Source: CAYJAD01 sp964368075
GTDB taxonomy: Bacteria > Desulfobacterota > Desulfovibrionia > Desulfovibrionales > Desulfovibrionaceae
Assembly (NCBI GenBank): GCA_964368075.1
Contig: CAYJAD010000001.1
Coordinates: 1-64,000 of the forward strand
Direction of reading: 5' to 3'
DNA: 64,000 nucleotides
The notes beneath the pieces were generated by a model, which did not search any database, was not told the DNA's origin, and worked only from the letters and a program-made list of their open reading frames with translations. This document shows positions 27,550-36,616 of the stretch, piece after piece. Within the stretch, counting starts at the first letter, position 1. Each line of letters starts with the position of its first letter. The translations under genes and the position numbers were made by a program.

Positions 27550-28097
27550 AATATCACTCTCGTTTGTCCAAAACTGCGCTCGGTGAGCACTTCAAGTTGC
27601 GGATGCGCATTTTCACTATCAAAAGCCACGGCAGATTCTACTTCTGCTGTAATAATACTGTCTTCATGCACCCATGCTTGACGCATAAGCGCGTTGAGCG
27701 TAGGCGGCAATAAATTTTTACCATAGGGCGGATCTATAAAAACTACATCAAATTTTTGTGCACTACGCTTTGCTAAGACCTTGAGTACATCTTCTTGCCG
27801 TATGCGACACCGTGCCTCATCTAATTCCAGCATAGCAGCATTTTTATGTAAACAACGCACAGCCACTGCGGAATTTTCCACAAGCACGGCATCTTTGGCA
27901 CCTCTGCTCAAGCATTCAAATGCTAAAGAGCCTGAGCCAGCAAAAAGATCTAAAGCCGAAGCCGTTGACCAAATGATTCCGCGTGATTCTAGCATAGAAA
28001 AAAGCGCTTCGCGCACTCGCGACATAGCCGGCCTGTAACCGGGCCCCTCCACTGTTTTCAACACGCGCCCTCTAAAAGAGCCTGAGATAATTCGCAT
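27528..28097 (-). CDS. rsmD: 16S rRNA (guanine966-N2)-methyltransferase (189 aa)
   Basis: A Rossmann methyltransferase with the SAM motif DLFAGSGSLAFE at about residue 49 and the catalytic DPPYGK motif near 121, which together define RsmD. It starts with MRIISGSFRGR, the usual beginning of the family. The start and the upstream nuclease stop share one base (TAATG), and the 3' end overlaps coaD. The rsmD-coaD pairing is common in bacteria. Confidence 0.94.
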   Translation of the reverse strand: MRIISGSFRGRVLKTVEGPGYRPAMSRVREALFSMLESRGIIWSTASALDLFAGSGSLAFECLSRGAKDAVLVENSAVAVRCLHKNAAMLELDEARCRIRQEDVLKVLAKRSAQKFDVVFIDPPYGKNLLPPTLNALMRQAWVHEDSIITAEVESAVAFDSENAHPQLEVLTERSFGQTRVILWQIKSE

Positions 28098-29752
28098 TAT
28101 AACCTAGCAATAAGTTTTGTAAGTTCATAAGAAAGGTTGGTAAGTTCGTCTCGTAAATCCGTTTGTTCCACCCAAGGGCGCTGTTCCAAGGTGTCAATTT
28201 TCTGATGTAATTTTGCCATCTTACTTTCAATATCTTCCTTAAGAAAGGCCCAATCCACTGTGGGCATATGTCTTGCAGAGTCCACACGCGCCGCACCAAG
28301 AGCCGGTACTGCATCTGCGCCTTCTGCCGAAACATACACAGGCACTGCATTGCTTTGTAGCACCAATTCGTCAAGATAGGCAGGAATGGCTACATCCACT
28401 CCGTATTCTAATTTAATTTTTTCAGCTAATGTTCTTTGAGCTTTTTCTTCCCCATGCACGAGCACCACTTGACTTCCTTGCCCAATAGCATCCCCCACCC
28501 AAGATATTAATTGCCCTTGTCCGGCATGAGCGGAGAAGCCTCCAATGGTGAAAATTCGAGCATTAATTTGTACATCATCGCCAAAAAGCTTAATAGAAGA
28601 AGCCTTTTCAACTATTTTGCGGCCAGGAGTTCCTACACCTTGATAGCCCACAAAGACAATACTATTTTTAGAATGCCATAAATTGTGCCGTAAATGGTGA
28701 CGTATGCGCCCAGCATTGCACATGCCACTGGCAGAAATGATAATGGCAGAGCCCGTCATTTCATTAAGATCCCGAGATTCCATGGCATCCATGCTGTAAT
28801 GTAAGTTTGGCAAAGCAAAAGGATCTTCCCCTTTTGAAAGTAAGGCCTTTGCCTCCGCATCAAATAATTCCGCATGATTACGAAAAACTTCTGTGGCACG
28901 AATAGCTAAGGGGCTATCCACATAGATGGGCATGTCTGACGGCAATTTACCCTCGGCAGCCAATTGATGCAAGCAATACAATAATTCTTGCGTACGCTCC
29001 ACGGCAAAGGCAGGAATAATAACCTTGCCCCCCTGATTATAACTATAGGCTATGGCCTCAGCCAATTCATCAGTGGCACTGATTTGTGTATTATGTTCCC
29101 TATCACCATAGGTTGACTCTAAAAATATGTAATCCGCTTTCTCTGGTACTTCGGGGTCTTCCACAATAAGTGCATTGGCACGACCCAAGTCTCCTGAAAA
29201 AATCACCGACAAGGTTGTATCATTTTCCTGAACTTCTATACGCACAAAAGAAGAGCCAATAATATGTCCTGCATCATAAAAAGTGACCTTTATACCAGGA
29301 TGCGGCTCTATGGTTTTTCTATACTGCACTATTTCAAAAAGCGGTATAGTTTCCTCCACATCCTTGGTTGCATAAAGCGCTTCAGGAGCGGTTCCTTTAC
29401 CACGTCTTTTATATTTTTCAGCTCTTTGCTGTGCTTCCATTTCTTGAATGTGCGCACTATCGAGCAGTAAAATTTCTAATAAATCTCTGGTAGCTTCTGT
29501 ACAATATATAGGTTTACTAAAGCCTTCTTTCACCATGCGAGGCAAAAGCCCAGAGTGATCAATATGCGCGTGAGTCATGATAATAAAATCAATACTTTCA
29601 GCGCGATACATACTTGTTTCTCGATTACGCTCTTCGATGGCTTTATTGCCCTGATGCATACCGCAATCCACTGCAAAACGCGCACCGCATGCTTCTATCA
29701 TATAACAAGAGCCTGTTACCGTTTGCGCTGCACCTAAGAACTGAACTTTCAT
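28097..29752 (-). CDS. Metallo-beta-lactamase/beta-CASP RNA-processing exonuclease (551 aa)
   Basis: A start at ATG 29752 (MKVQFLGAAQTVTGS) was chosen because AGGAGG lies 7 bases upstream. It has the metal site HAHIDHSG (about 58), a second-ligand motif FSGDLG (about 185), the beta-CASP insertion with YVDSPLA, and the late motifs SASGMCNAGRI and FSAHAGQ. This is the bacterial CPSF-73-like family, predicted to cut or trim RNA with two zinc ions. A C-terminal tail of about 80 helical residues is extra. It heads the operon with rsmD, coaD and miaA. The precise RNA substrate is unknown. Confidence 0.9.
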   Translation of the reverse strand: MKVQFLGAAQTVTGSCYMIEACGARFAVDCGMHQGNKAIEERNRETSMYRAESIDFIIMTHAHIDHSGLLPRMVKEGFSKPIYCTEATRDLLEILLLDSAHIQEMEAQQRAEKYKRRGKGTAPEALYATKDVEETIPLFEIVQYRKTIEPHPGIKVTFYDAGHIIGSSFVRIEVQENDTTLSVIFSGDLGRANALIVEDPEVPEKADYIFLESTYGDREHNTQISATDELAEAIAYSYNQGGKVIIPAFAVERTQELLYCLHQLAAEGKLPSDMPIYVDSPLAIRATEVFRNHAELFDAEAKALLSKGEDPFALPNLHYSMDAMESRDLNEMTGSAIIISASGMCNAGRIRHHLRHNLWHSKNSIVFVGYQGVGTPGRKIVEKASSIKLFGDDVQINARIFTIGGFSAHAGQGQLISWVGDAIGQGSQVVLVHGEEKAQRTLAEKIKLEYGVDVAIPAYLDELVLQSNAVPVYVSAEGADAVPALGAARVDSARHMPTVDWAFLKEDIESKMAKLHQKIDTLEQRPWVEQTDLRDELTNLSYELTKLIARL

Positions 29753-30122
29753 AAAATTCCTCCTAAAATAAGGCACAAGACATCAACCACTTTACCGCAA
29801 TTTGCCATGGCAAACTTGCAAACAGTATGCCGTGTCTACCCATAAAGTGCAAGCAGTATAACAGCCTATAACAAAATGGCAAAGCAAGTGTTTTATCACT
29901 ATTTTTTTGAGAGCGTATTTTTAACAAAGTATCACATCAATTACTGTGCTCCTACTACTAAGGGGTTATAAAATACCCCTTTCACTTGCTTTTCTTCCTT
30001 TAATATACTATATTTGTCTTGTAAATTATTTTTGTAAAACTACTCTCTCAGCTAATAAGGCAGCATGGTACGCCTATATTTTAACCTTGTAGCAATTATT
30101 TTACCCAATAAAGGACATTGAC
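29753..30122. other. Divergent intergenic region, nuclease operon / LOG gene
   Basis: About 370 bases that must hold the promoters of the minus-strand nuclease operon and the plus-strand LOG gene. The only clear structure is a hairpin AAGGGGT/ACCCCTT (29960-29981). No convincing -35/-10 pair or ORF was recognised. Confidence 0.4.
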
Positions 30123-30785
30123 ATGAAACAACATCAAACACGTATTGATGAGCTTTCCAGTAGTACAGAATCTTGGCGTGTTATTCGTATTCTTGCTGAA
30201 ATTGCCACTGCCTTTGATAAATTAAATACCATTGATAAAAATTGTATTTCCATCTTTGGCTCAGCGCGTACCCCCGAAAATCACCCCCATTATATAGCTG
30301 CGGAAACCATTGCACACAAATTAGTAGAAAATGGTTATGGTGTCATCAGTGGTGGCGGCCCTGGTATTATGGAGGCAGCCAATAAAGGCGCTGCACTAGC
30401 TGGCGGCCCTTCCATTGGTCTTGGCATTGAACTACCACACGAACAAGGCTTCAACCCCTATGTGCAAATAGGCTGTGAATTTCGCTATTTTTTCATACGC
30501 AAACTTATGTTTGTTAAATATGCCATGAGTTATGTAGTTATGCCGGGGGGTATGGGCACCATTGACGAATTGTCCGAAGCCTTTGTCTTAGCGCAAACAG
30601 CGCGCATTCGTCCTTTCCCCATTATTTTATACGATTCAAAATATTGGGAAGGCTTTCTGAACTGGCTTAATTATTCCATGGTAGAAAATGGCTATATTTC
30701 CAAAGAAGAAATTTCAGATCGCATTATTGTCAGCGATGATCCTGATGAAGTGGTAGCCATTATTAAACGTCGTGTTATAGTTTAA
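30123..30785 (+). CDS. LOG-family nucleotide phosphoribohydrolase (220 aa)
   Basis: Carries the family signatures GGGPGIMEAANKGA (about residue 79) and PGGMGTIDE (about 140), which form the phosphoribosyl-binding and catalytic site, including the Arg and Glu used to split nucleoside 5'-monophosphates into base and ribose phosphate. Plant and bacterial relatives release cytokinin bases; in bacteria the true substrate is often AMP-like (PpnN-type) or unknown. FGSARTPE near residue 45 is typical. It is monocistronic, with a terminator after it and tadA about 75 bases further on. Confidence 0.9.
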   Translation: MKQHQTRIDELSSSTESWRVIRILAEIATAFDKLNTIDKNCISIFGSARTPENHPHYIAAETIAHKLVENGYGVISGGGPGIMEAANKGAALAGGPSIGLGIELPHEQGFNPYVQIGCEFRYFFIRKLMFVKYAMSYVVMPGGMGTIDELSEAFVLAQTARIRPFPIILYDSKYWEGFLNWLNYSMVENGYISKEEISDRIIVSDDPDEVVAIIKRRVIV

Positions 30786-30791
30786 AATTAT

Positions 30792-30826
30792 AAAAACCTC
30801 TGTGCACAATTTACGCAGAGGTTTTT
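30792..30826 (+). terminator. Intrinsic terminator after the LOG gene
   Basis: An 11-bp stem AAAAACCTCTG/CAGAGGTTTTT with a 13-base loop begins 6 bases after the stop codon and ends in Ts. Confidence 0.85.
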
Positions 30827-30861
30827 ATATGCAAAATAGCCTTAAATAACTACATTTTTCC

Positions 30862-31401
30862 ATGAAAAAACACCACAACAATTCGGACCATATACGCACC
30901 CTCCCCTTGGCTGGGCCTGTGCCCTCGGCGCCAGGCGAGCATGCATGGCATTCTCTCATGGGTATGGCCTTGGCAGAAGCACAAAAAGCACAAAGCATGA
31001 CCCCTGTGCCGGAAGTTCCTGTGGGCGCCATAATCGTAAGTGCTCGAGGAGAAATTATTGCACAAAGTCACAATGAAACCATTATTCGCCACGATGCCAC
31101 AGCACATGCCGAAATTTTAGCTTTACGTCGTGCCGGAAAAAAACTAGGCAATTATCGTCTTAATGATTGCATACTTATTGTGACTTTAGAGCCTTGCCTT
31201 ATGTGCACTGGCGCATTGGTACATAGTCGCATTGCCGGCCTAGTGTACGGTGCCGCCGATAAAAAAGCGGGTTGTATCAGCTCTTGTATGGAAGGCCTTG
31301 AAAGCCCTTTTTTAAATCATAAAATATGGCATATGGGGGGCGTTCGTAGTGCAGAATGCGCCCAACTGCTCACAGATTTTTTTGCACAAAAGAAATGCTA
31401 G
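30862..31401 (+). CDS. tadA: tRNA adenosine(34) deaminase (179 aa)
   Basis: Converts A34 to inosine in tRNA-Arg(ACG), an essential step for wobble decoding. The zinc and catalytic motifs are present: HAEILAL (His and catalytic Glu, about residue 84) and PCLMCTGAL (two Cys, about 112). The family core begins near residue 30 (MGMALAEAQKA); the first 29 residues are a non-conserved extension, so translation may also start at the ATG at 30958. The gene ends near a hairpin repeat that separates it from the convergent ABM gene. Confidence 0.92.
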   Translation: MKKHHNNSDHIRTLPLAGPVPSAPGEHAWHSLMGMALAEAQKAQSMTPVPEVPVGAIIVSARGEIIAQSHNETIIRHDATAHAEILALRRAGKKLGNYRLNDCILIVTLEPCLMCTGALVHSRIAGLVYGAADKKAGCISSCMEGLESPFLNHKIWHMGGVRSAECAQLLTDFFAQKKC

Positions 31402-31415
31402 TTACATTTCTTTTT

Positions 31416-31449
31416 GGGGAGACTTTTGCTCGCGCCAAAAAGCTTCCCC
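31416..31449. repeat. Interspersed hairpin repeat, copy A
   Basis: GGGGA.A-CTTTTG pairs with CAAAAAG-CTTCCCC around a CTCGCGC-type loop. The same core (G-rich arm, CTTTTG, short GC loop, CAAAAAG, C-rich arm) recurs at 49484, 49569, 49700, 51534 and, weakly, 53539. Here it lies between convergent tadA and the ABM gene, followed by CCCCCCTCAAG. Confidence 0.75.
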
Positions 31450-31495
31450 CAGCCCCCCTCAAGAAAAATCAAAAAAAGAAAATTCTTTATATTTC

Positions 31496-31795
31496 TTAAA
31501 AAGAATATTTTTTAAACTTACGTATTTGCAAATCTCCTGCAATGGACGAAGTTAAATCAGAAAAAATGGCAATATGACGTTGTTGCAAATGTTTTGTCCA
31601 TGTTTCTTGATTTTCCCATTCTTCGTGCAAAAAGAATTTTCTAGTATCATTAACATCTTGATGTACAACCGAGCCCAAGCACCCATGCTCGCAGCGTGTC
31701 AGGGCTACCATATCAGCAGTAGCACGTATAAAAAGATCTATGTGTTCTTCTTCCACTGTTGCAAAACCTAAAACTACTAAATTTTCCGCAGCCAT
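31496..31795 (-). CDS. ABM-domain protein, putative quinol-type monooxygenase (99 aa)
   Basis: A small dimeric alpha/beta-barrel family (antibiotic biosynthesis monooxygenase/YgiN). It is recognised by VVLGFATVEEEHIDLF, CEHGCLGSVVHQD, and FFLHEEWENQETWTKH leading to a conserved His. Relatives oxidise quinols or similar aromatics without cofactors, but many are of unknown activity. The last 15 residues are Lys-rich. GGGGGGAAG precedes the start. It is a single gene with no clear partner. Confidence 0.85.
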   Translation of the reverse strand: MAAENLVVLGFATVEEEHIDLFIRATADMVALTRCEHGCLGSVVHQDVNDTRKFFLHEEWENQETWTKHLQQRHIAIFSDLTSSIAGDLQIRKFKKYSF

Positions 31796-31970
31796 ATCTT
31801 CCCCCCATTTTTTTATAAAAATTCTGCATCCACGAATGGATACCGAAGTTTTTGATATATTTAATACACTTCACTAAGCTCGACTGAATTACCAGTACTC
31901 TTAAAAATAAACCTCCACAACGCCAGCATGTGCCCCGAGCAGACATTTTCTTTCCGAAAAATAAGTCATC

Positions 31971-32570
31971 TTAGCACGTTTGTAGTGGTGCTATACACGC
32001 ATTTTGCAGTAATTTTTCAACCAATTGTGTTACAGGAAGTCCCACCACCGTACTCCAAGAACCACGTATACTTTCTACTAAAAAAGCCCCCTGCCCTTGA
32101 ATGGCATAGGCGCCGGCTTTATCGAGAGGCTCCCCGCAATAGGCATAATTTCTTAAGATATCTTCATTCCAATCATGAAAAAAAACTTCGGTACTTTCAT
32201 GAAAAAGTAATTCTTTACCCGATGGTAACAAGCAGCACACAGCAGAAATAACCGTATGTCCTTTACCGGCCAAAGATTGTAACATATCTAAAGCATGCTC
32301 AGCGTTTTTTGGCTTACCAAAAATTTTCCCCTGCAAGGCTACAACTGTATCCGCAGCAATAACCACTGCATCGCCATGTCGTTCTGCCACAAAGGTAGCC
32401 TTCACCTTAGCCGCGCGCATTGCGTAGTTTTCAGGTGTTTCATTACAGTTTGGCAAAGGCTCAATACCATGAGGGCGCACAACAGTATAAGCAAGCCCCA
32501 ATTCTTGCAAAAAAAGCTGTCTTCGCGGCGAAGCAGAAGCAAGCACAAGAGGTTTCTCTGCATAAAACAT
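31971..32570 (-). CDS. maf: Maf-family nucleoside triphosphate pyrophosphatase (199 aa)
   Basis: Hydrolyses non-canonical or canonical NTPs (dTTP/UTP-type in the YhdE branch) to monophosphates and is linked to septum control. Start chosen at ATG 32570 (MFYAEKPLVLASASPRRQ) with GAAGG upstream; the longer frame to 32774 only overlaps the preceding lipoprotein gene. Motifs: SASPRR, the catalytic IAADTVVAL near residue 75, and KAGAYAIQGQGA near 150. It starts 13 bases after the lipoprotein stop, so the two are probably co-transcribed. Confidence 0.93.
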   Translation of the reverse strand: MFYAEKPLVLASASPRRQLFLQELGLAYTVVRPHGIEPLPNCNETPENYAMRAAKVKATFVAERHGDAVVIAADTVVALQGKIFGKPKNAEHALDMLQSLAGKGHTVISAVCCLLPSGKELLFHESTEVFFHDWNEDILRNYAYCGEPLDKAGAYAIQGQGAFLVESIRGSWSTVVGLPVTQLVEKLLQNACIAPLQTC

Positions 32571-32583
32571 TGCCTTCACTTGC

Positions 32584-33261
32584 CTACAACTCCACCAAGG
32601 GAGAATGATTTTTTCCCTCTGAAGCAGGCGGAGGAGGGGCAGGGGCATAAGGATCTGCATTTTTGCTTTGCGCCTTTTTATCAGAGTTTGGCCTTTGTTC
32701 TGGAAGCTTTTGCAAAGCCAAAGCCGTAGCCTCATTTTCAAGCACGGCTTGTCCCGAAACTTTCCACGTTGCATTTTTTTTTGTTAAAACAATCCAAGAT
32801 GTCATGCCGGCCGGCGTTGTGACTTTTGCCACAGCAGCATTGGAAGAAAGCTCTTTTACAATAGCCTTTTTTAATGCCTTAGGCACCCATGGACAATAAG
32901 GTTTTTGGCTAGCTGTACATTCTAAAATGAGTTCACCTGTACTTACGCCTCTATTAAAATATTCTGTGGTAGCAGTTTCCACATCTACTACAGATCCCAC
33001 TAAATCACTAATACCGCCAATGCCTAGCATTTTCCCTAAATTATCTAAGGTATTTAGCGGAACATTCTCCTTTGTCATGCCTTGAACCTGTGCCAAAGCA
33101 AAGCGTTGCATGTCTATCTGTTCCAAAAAGAGTTTACTATCTTGTGTTTCCATGGCCTTAGCCATGGCGTTTAAAGGTTTTTTTGCATCTGAAGAGTTAC
33201 ACCCCATCATAAAAAAACTACTTAGAAGTAGAAAACTCGCATATATATTTATTCTTTTCAT
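32584..33261 (-). CDS. Predicted lipoprotein of unknown function (225 aa)
   Basis: Residues 1-21 form a lipoprotein signal with lipobox FFMMGC (Cys21), followed by NSSDAKK, so the protein should be lipid-anchored. The mature domain of about 165 residues ends in a Lys/Pro-rich tail (YAPAPPPPAS). It includes one cysteine pair (LECTASQKPYC) that may form a disulfide. A section near 120-175 with ending SWIVLTKKNATWKVSG looks like the beta-hairpin of small NTF2-like or DUF4878-type lipoproteins; this match is weak. It sits directly upstream of maf on the same strand. Confidence 0.75.
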   Translation of the reverse strand: MKRINIYASFLLLSSFFMMGCNSSDAKKPLNAMAKAMETQDSKLFLEQIDMQRFALAQVQGMTKENVPLNTLDNLGKMLGIGGISDLVGSVVDVETATTEYFNRGVSTGELILECTASQKPYCPWVPKALKKAIVKELSSNAAVAKVTTPAGMTSWIVLTKKNATWKVSGQAVLENEATALALQKLPEQRPNSDKKAQSKNADPYAPAPPPPASEGKNHSPLVEL

Positions 33262-33392
33262 ACATCACCGTATCAGTGCCGTAAAAGCACTTTATCTTTT
33301 ACATATAAAATACGTCTTTATATGCAATAATAACTAATAATTTCATAGTAAATCATTGAAAAACTCTTGTAAACGTATTTTTTAAATACTAT

Positions 33393-33432
33393 GAAAAAAG
33401 TCAGCATTTATCTATAAGATAAACACTGACTT
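33393..33432 (-). terminator. Intrinsic terminator after the aminotransferase gene
   Basis: A two-part stem AAGTCAG/CTGACTT with inner TTTATCT/AGATAAA, ending in six Ts on the minus strand, about 75 bases beyond the stop of the gene at 33506. Confidence 0.8.
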
Positions 33433-33505
33433 ACAAACACAGCAAAGTTGCAACGTACTTTTACCCAAGAAAGGTTTCTTATTAAAGTAAGCTACTCACT
33501 TTCTG

Positions 33506-34693
33506 TTAACTATGATATTTTTTAATATATTCACCGAGACGGCGCATACCTTCACGTAAATTTTCCATGGATGTAGCATAAGAAATGCGTAAAAAGCCTT
33601 CAGCTTGAGACCCAAACTCGCTACCGGGGGTAATTCCCACATGGGCTTTTTCTAAAATATCAAAGGCAAGCTTTACCGATGATCCACCAAATTTTTCTGC
33701 CAAATGTTTTGCATTAAACAACATATAAAAAGCACCGCATGGCTCCACAGGAATACGGAAACCAAGTTCGCGTAAAGCCTGCAACACATATATACGTCTT
33801 TCATTATAAATGGCACACATGCGCTCTGTTTGAATGCCCGCTTTTTGTAAAGCATGAATGCCTGCTTCTTGCGCCACAGTGTTAGTAGATAGTAAAAACC
33901 TTTGCATAAAGGATATAAGGGGTTGCACACACCACGGTGGTACAATAAGAAAACCAACTCGCCAGCCTGTCATGGCGTAGGCTTTAGAAAATCCCCCCAC
34001 CACTACAGCATTTTGCGTGCATTCTAAAATACTATGCTCATAATTCGTATAGTTTAAACCATGATAAATCTCATCAGAGACAATAATAGGCTGACTTTCA
34101 TGGGCAGCAGCGACATCGGCCAAAGCTTGCATACGCTCTTTTTCCATCACAATGCCCGTTGGATTGGACGGGGAATTAATCATAATGGCTTTTGTGCGCA
34201 GAGTCAGAGCTTTTTTCACATCTTCAGGGCGATATTGAAAGCCCTCCTCTTCACATGTAAGCACAGATTTCACAACACCGCCAACATGCTGTACAAAGGT
34301 AGGATATACGGCATAAGCAGGGTTTGAAAGAATAACTTCATCACCTTCATTAAGCAACACTTCAAAAAGAAGTTTCATACCTATGGAAGTACCTGGAAAA
34401 ACAAGCACTTGATCTTCGTGAATAGTCACATTATAGCGCTGTAAGTAGTGGTCAGCCACGGCTTTGCGCAGCTCTACCTTACCTTGTGACGCTGTATAAT
34501 GCGTTAAACCTGCATCAAGAGCAGCCTTTCCCGCATTAATAATACAAGGAGGGGTATCAAAATCTGGTTCGCCCGCCTCCAAATGCACTACATCAATGCC
34601 TCGTCTTTGCATGCACTGCGCACGGTCCAAAATCTCCATAACTAAAAATGGAGAAACTTGCTTACAGCGTTCACTTATTTTTGATGATGACAT
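33506..34693 (-). CDS. Class I PLP-dependent aminotransferase (395 aa)
   Basis: A fold-type I aminotransferase, probably of the aspartate/alanine group (AspC/AlaA-like). It shows HLEAGEPDFDTP near residue 36, SPSNPTG near 174, and the PLP-lysine motif GGFSKAYAMTGWRVGF near 233, with Arg for the substrate carboxylate near 370 (FLRISYA). The length is normal. It is a single gene with its own terminator. Which amino acid it uses cannot be settled from motifs; aspartate, alanine or aromatic acids are all possible. Confidence 0.9.
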   Translation of the reverse strand: MSSSKISERCKQVSPFLVMEILDRAQCMQRRGIDVVHLEAGEPDFDTPPCIINAGKAALDAGLTHYTASQGKVELRKAVADHYLQRYNVTIHEDQVLVFPGTSIGMKLLFEVLLNEGDEVILSNPAYAVYPTFVQHVGGVVKSVLTCEEEGFQYRPEDVKKALTLRTKAIMINSPSNPTGIVMEKERMQALADVAAAHESQPIIVSDEIYHGLNYTNYEHSILECTQNAVVVGGFSKAYAMTGWRVGFLIVPPWCVQPLISFMQRFLLSTNTVAQEAGIHALQKAGIQTERMCAIYNERRIYVLQALRELGFRIPVEPCGAFYMLFNAKHLAEKFGGSSVKLAFDILEKAHVGITPGSEFGSQAEGFLRISYATSMENLREGMRRLGEYIKKYHS

Positions 34694-34858
34694 ACTATTT
34701 TTCCATTCTCCTTTGCGCTCATATTATTCACCATGTAATAACTTTTTTAAAAAGTCCATACAAAATTCTACGCAAAAAAACTATTTAGTTAATGTTTAAA
34801 AAGAAAACTTTCAAGCAGGAACTCGTAAATAACTTCTCAAGATTTACCACAGCTATTT

Positions 34859-35305
34859 TCAAATTACTGCCAACGTCAACGCATACGCTCCTACCCAAAC
34901 AAGAGCTCTATTTAACCAAACAAAAACTTTCTGCCCTTGTAAGGTTCTGCGTAAAGAAATAGCAAAAGAAACGGCATTCCCCAGCAAGTAAAAAAAGAAA
35001 AAACCAAGAGTTGCTAAAAAGCCATACTGTATGCCAAGGCTCAGTGCTAGCACGAGAGTCACAATGGTTGGCATGCAAGAAAGCACACTGGGGGATTGCT
35101 TAAATTGAGCATGCTGGCGCCAGCCTCTTCCATGTACGCCAAAGGATACGCCACCAAAGGAATTTTGGCTAGTATCCTGATAATACTGCCTAAAGTTGTA
35201 GTTACCATCATCAATAATTTCGGCTTCCACGACTTGCGTTTTTTGCTGTTCTTGGCCTTGCTTGGCACAAACATCTTTATCATGAGGGTCTGATGTCATA
35301 TTCAC
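34859..35305 (-). CDS. Small membrane protein of unknown function (148 aa)
   Basis: Not recognised. Residues 1-75 are polar, with no signal peptide and several Gln/Asp. Then come two hydrophobic segments (about 77-120), which may form two or three helices, and a last one near 130-148 (VWVGAYALTLAVI). The N-terminus should be cytoplasmic. It lies about 45 bases downstream of the diaminopropionate ammonia-lyase gene on the same strand and may be co-transcribed with it. Confidence 0.7.
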   Translation of the reverse strand: MNMTSDPHDKDVCAKQGQEQQKTQVVEAEIIDDGNYNFRQYYQDTSQNSFGGVSFGVHGRGWRQHAQFKQSPSVLSCMPTIVTLVLALSLGIQYGFLATLGFFFFYLLGNAVSFAISLRRTLQGQKVFVWLNRALVWVGAYALTLAVI

Positions 35306-35349
35306 CTCGTTTTCATACTATAACTATCTGTTAAATACATACAATAGAA

Positions 35350-36585
35350 TTATGTATTATGTCTTCGTATTTTTTTCTCTTCGTCGGCAAAGGCGCCATT
35401 CCACACCACCGATCTATAAATTTCAGGGACGGTATCCCCCTCTGTGCTGATACACAAAATAGATGATTTTTCATCAAGCTCCAAAAGTCCATGGTATTTT
35501 TTGTCGGCATCATGATGCATGAGCCAATGCACAAGACCCGTGGTACAAGCGCCGGATTCTCCGGAAGTGACGGGTTTATCACCTGGCAAGGGCGCAGCTA
35601 AAATGCGCATTCCATTGGCGGCAATAAAGTCGGGGCTAGAAACAAAAGCAAAAGCATAATCTCTTATAATTGGCCAGCTTTGTATACACGGTTTGCCACA
35701 AGCAAGACCAGCCATAAGAGAAGATAAATCCCCGTCCACCGTATGAGGGTTACCATCGCCAATTTTTGCCGAAACATAAAAACACGGTGCGCTGTGCGGT
35801 TCCATAATAATGCATTTAGGCGCTTTATCACCTAATACAGCATGAAAGAAAGCCACCATGGCAGCAGGAAAAGACCCCACGCCTGCTTGTAAAAAAAGAT
35901 GCGTAGGAAGACATTCTTGCGCCTGCATTTGCTCTAGCACTTCTAAAGCAAGCGTAAGATAGCCTTGTTTTATCCACAAAGGAATTTGCTCATAGTCTTC
36001 CCAAGCTGTATCTTGTATCAATATGTGCCCTTGTTTTTGCGCTTTTTCAAAGGTCATACTCACTGTATCATCATAGTTTTTTTCTGTTACGGTACAGGCA
36101 GCGCCAAGGTCCAAAATATTTTGCACTCGCCCAATATCCGAACCTTTTGGCATATAAATTTCAGCTTTTTGCTGTAATTGTTGCGCTGTCCAGGCAACGC
36201 CACGCCCATGATTGCCATCGGTGGTAGAGGTAAAAGTAATATCCCCCATGCGTGCCCGCACCGAGGCATCACACAAATATGAGCTGCTTATTTGAGCAAA
36301 AGGCTCTTCAAGTTTTTGTGCTAAATAACGCCCCATGGCATGGGAAGCCCCTAAAACCTTAAAAGCCTTTAAACCAAAACGTGTAGATTCATCTTTAAGC
36401 ATAAAATTTGCCACACCTAAAGATTCAGCAAGTTTAGGCAAAAACACTAACTCCGTAGGAGCATATTCTGAAAAACTTTCATGATAAGTGCGAACTTCTT
36501 TGGCTTTTTCTAAGGAAAAATGGTCGAGGTTTGCCCCCTGACCGACGGCTTGCACTTGCGTATTTTTATGAATAAGAACAGACAT
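35350..36585 (-). CDS. dpaL: Diaminopropionate ammonia-lyase (411 aa)
   Basis: A fold-type II PLP enzyme that splits 2,3-diaminopropionate to pyruvate and two ammonia. The start-proximal motif DESTRFGLKAFKVLGASHA (about residue 66) contains the PLP lysine and is characteristic of this family (YgeX). TSTTDGNHGRGVAW near 117 binds the substrate carboxylate and phosphate, and SGESGACTTG near 345 is the glycine loop. The length equals the E. coli enzyme. It is followed by a small membrane protein gene and preceded by recJ on the same strand. In gut bacteria this enzyme allows use of diaminopropionate as N and C source. Confidence 0.9.
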   Translation of the reverse strand: MSVLIHKNTQVQAVGQGANLDHFSLEKAKEVRTYHESFSEYAPTELVFLPKLAESLGVANFMLKDESTRFGLKAFKVLGASHAMGRYLAQKLEEPFAQISSSYLCDASVRARMGDITFTSTTDGNHGRGVAWTAQQLQQKAEIYMPKGSDIGRVQNILDLGAACTVTEKNYDDTVSMTFEKAQKQGHILIQDTAWEDYEQIPLWIKQGYLTLALEVLEQMQAQECLPTHLFLQAGVGSFPAAMVAFFHAVLGDKAPKCIIMEPHSAPCFYVSAKIGDGNPHTVDGDLSSLMAGLACGKPCIQSWPIIRDYAFAFVSSPDFIAANGMRILAAPLPGDKPVTSGESGACTTGLVHWLMHHDADKKYHGLLELDEKSSILCISTEGDTVPEIYRSVVWNGAFADEEKKIRRHNT

Positions 36586-36616
36586 CTACACCTCAAAATA
36601 GTTCATTATTTTAAAA

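Noticed and set aside
32571..32774. N-terminal extension of Maf
   Set aside because: It overlaps the preceding lipoprotein gene and lacks conservation; ATG 32570 gives the family start.
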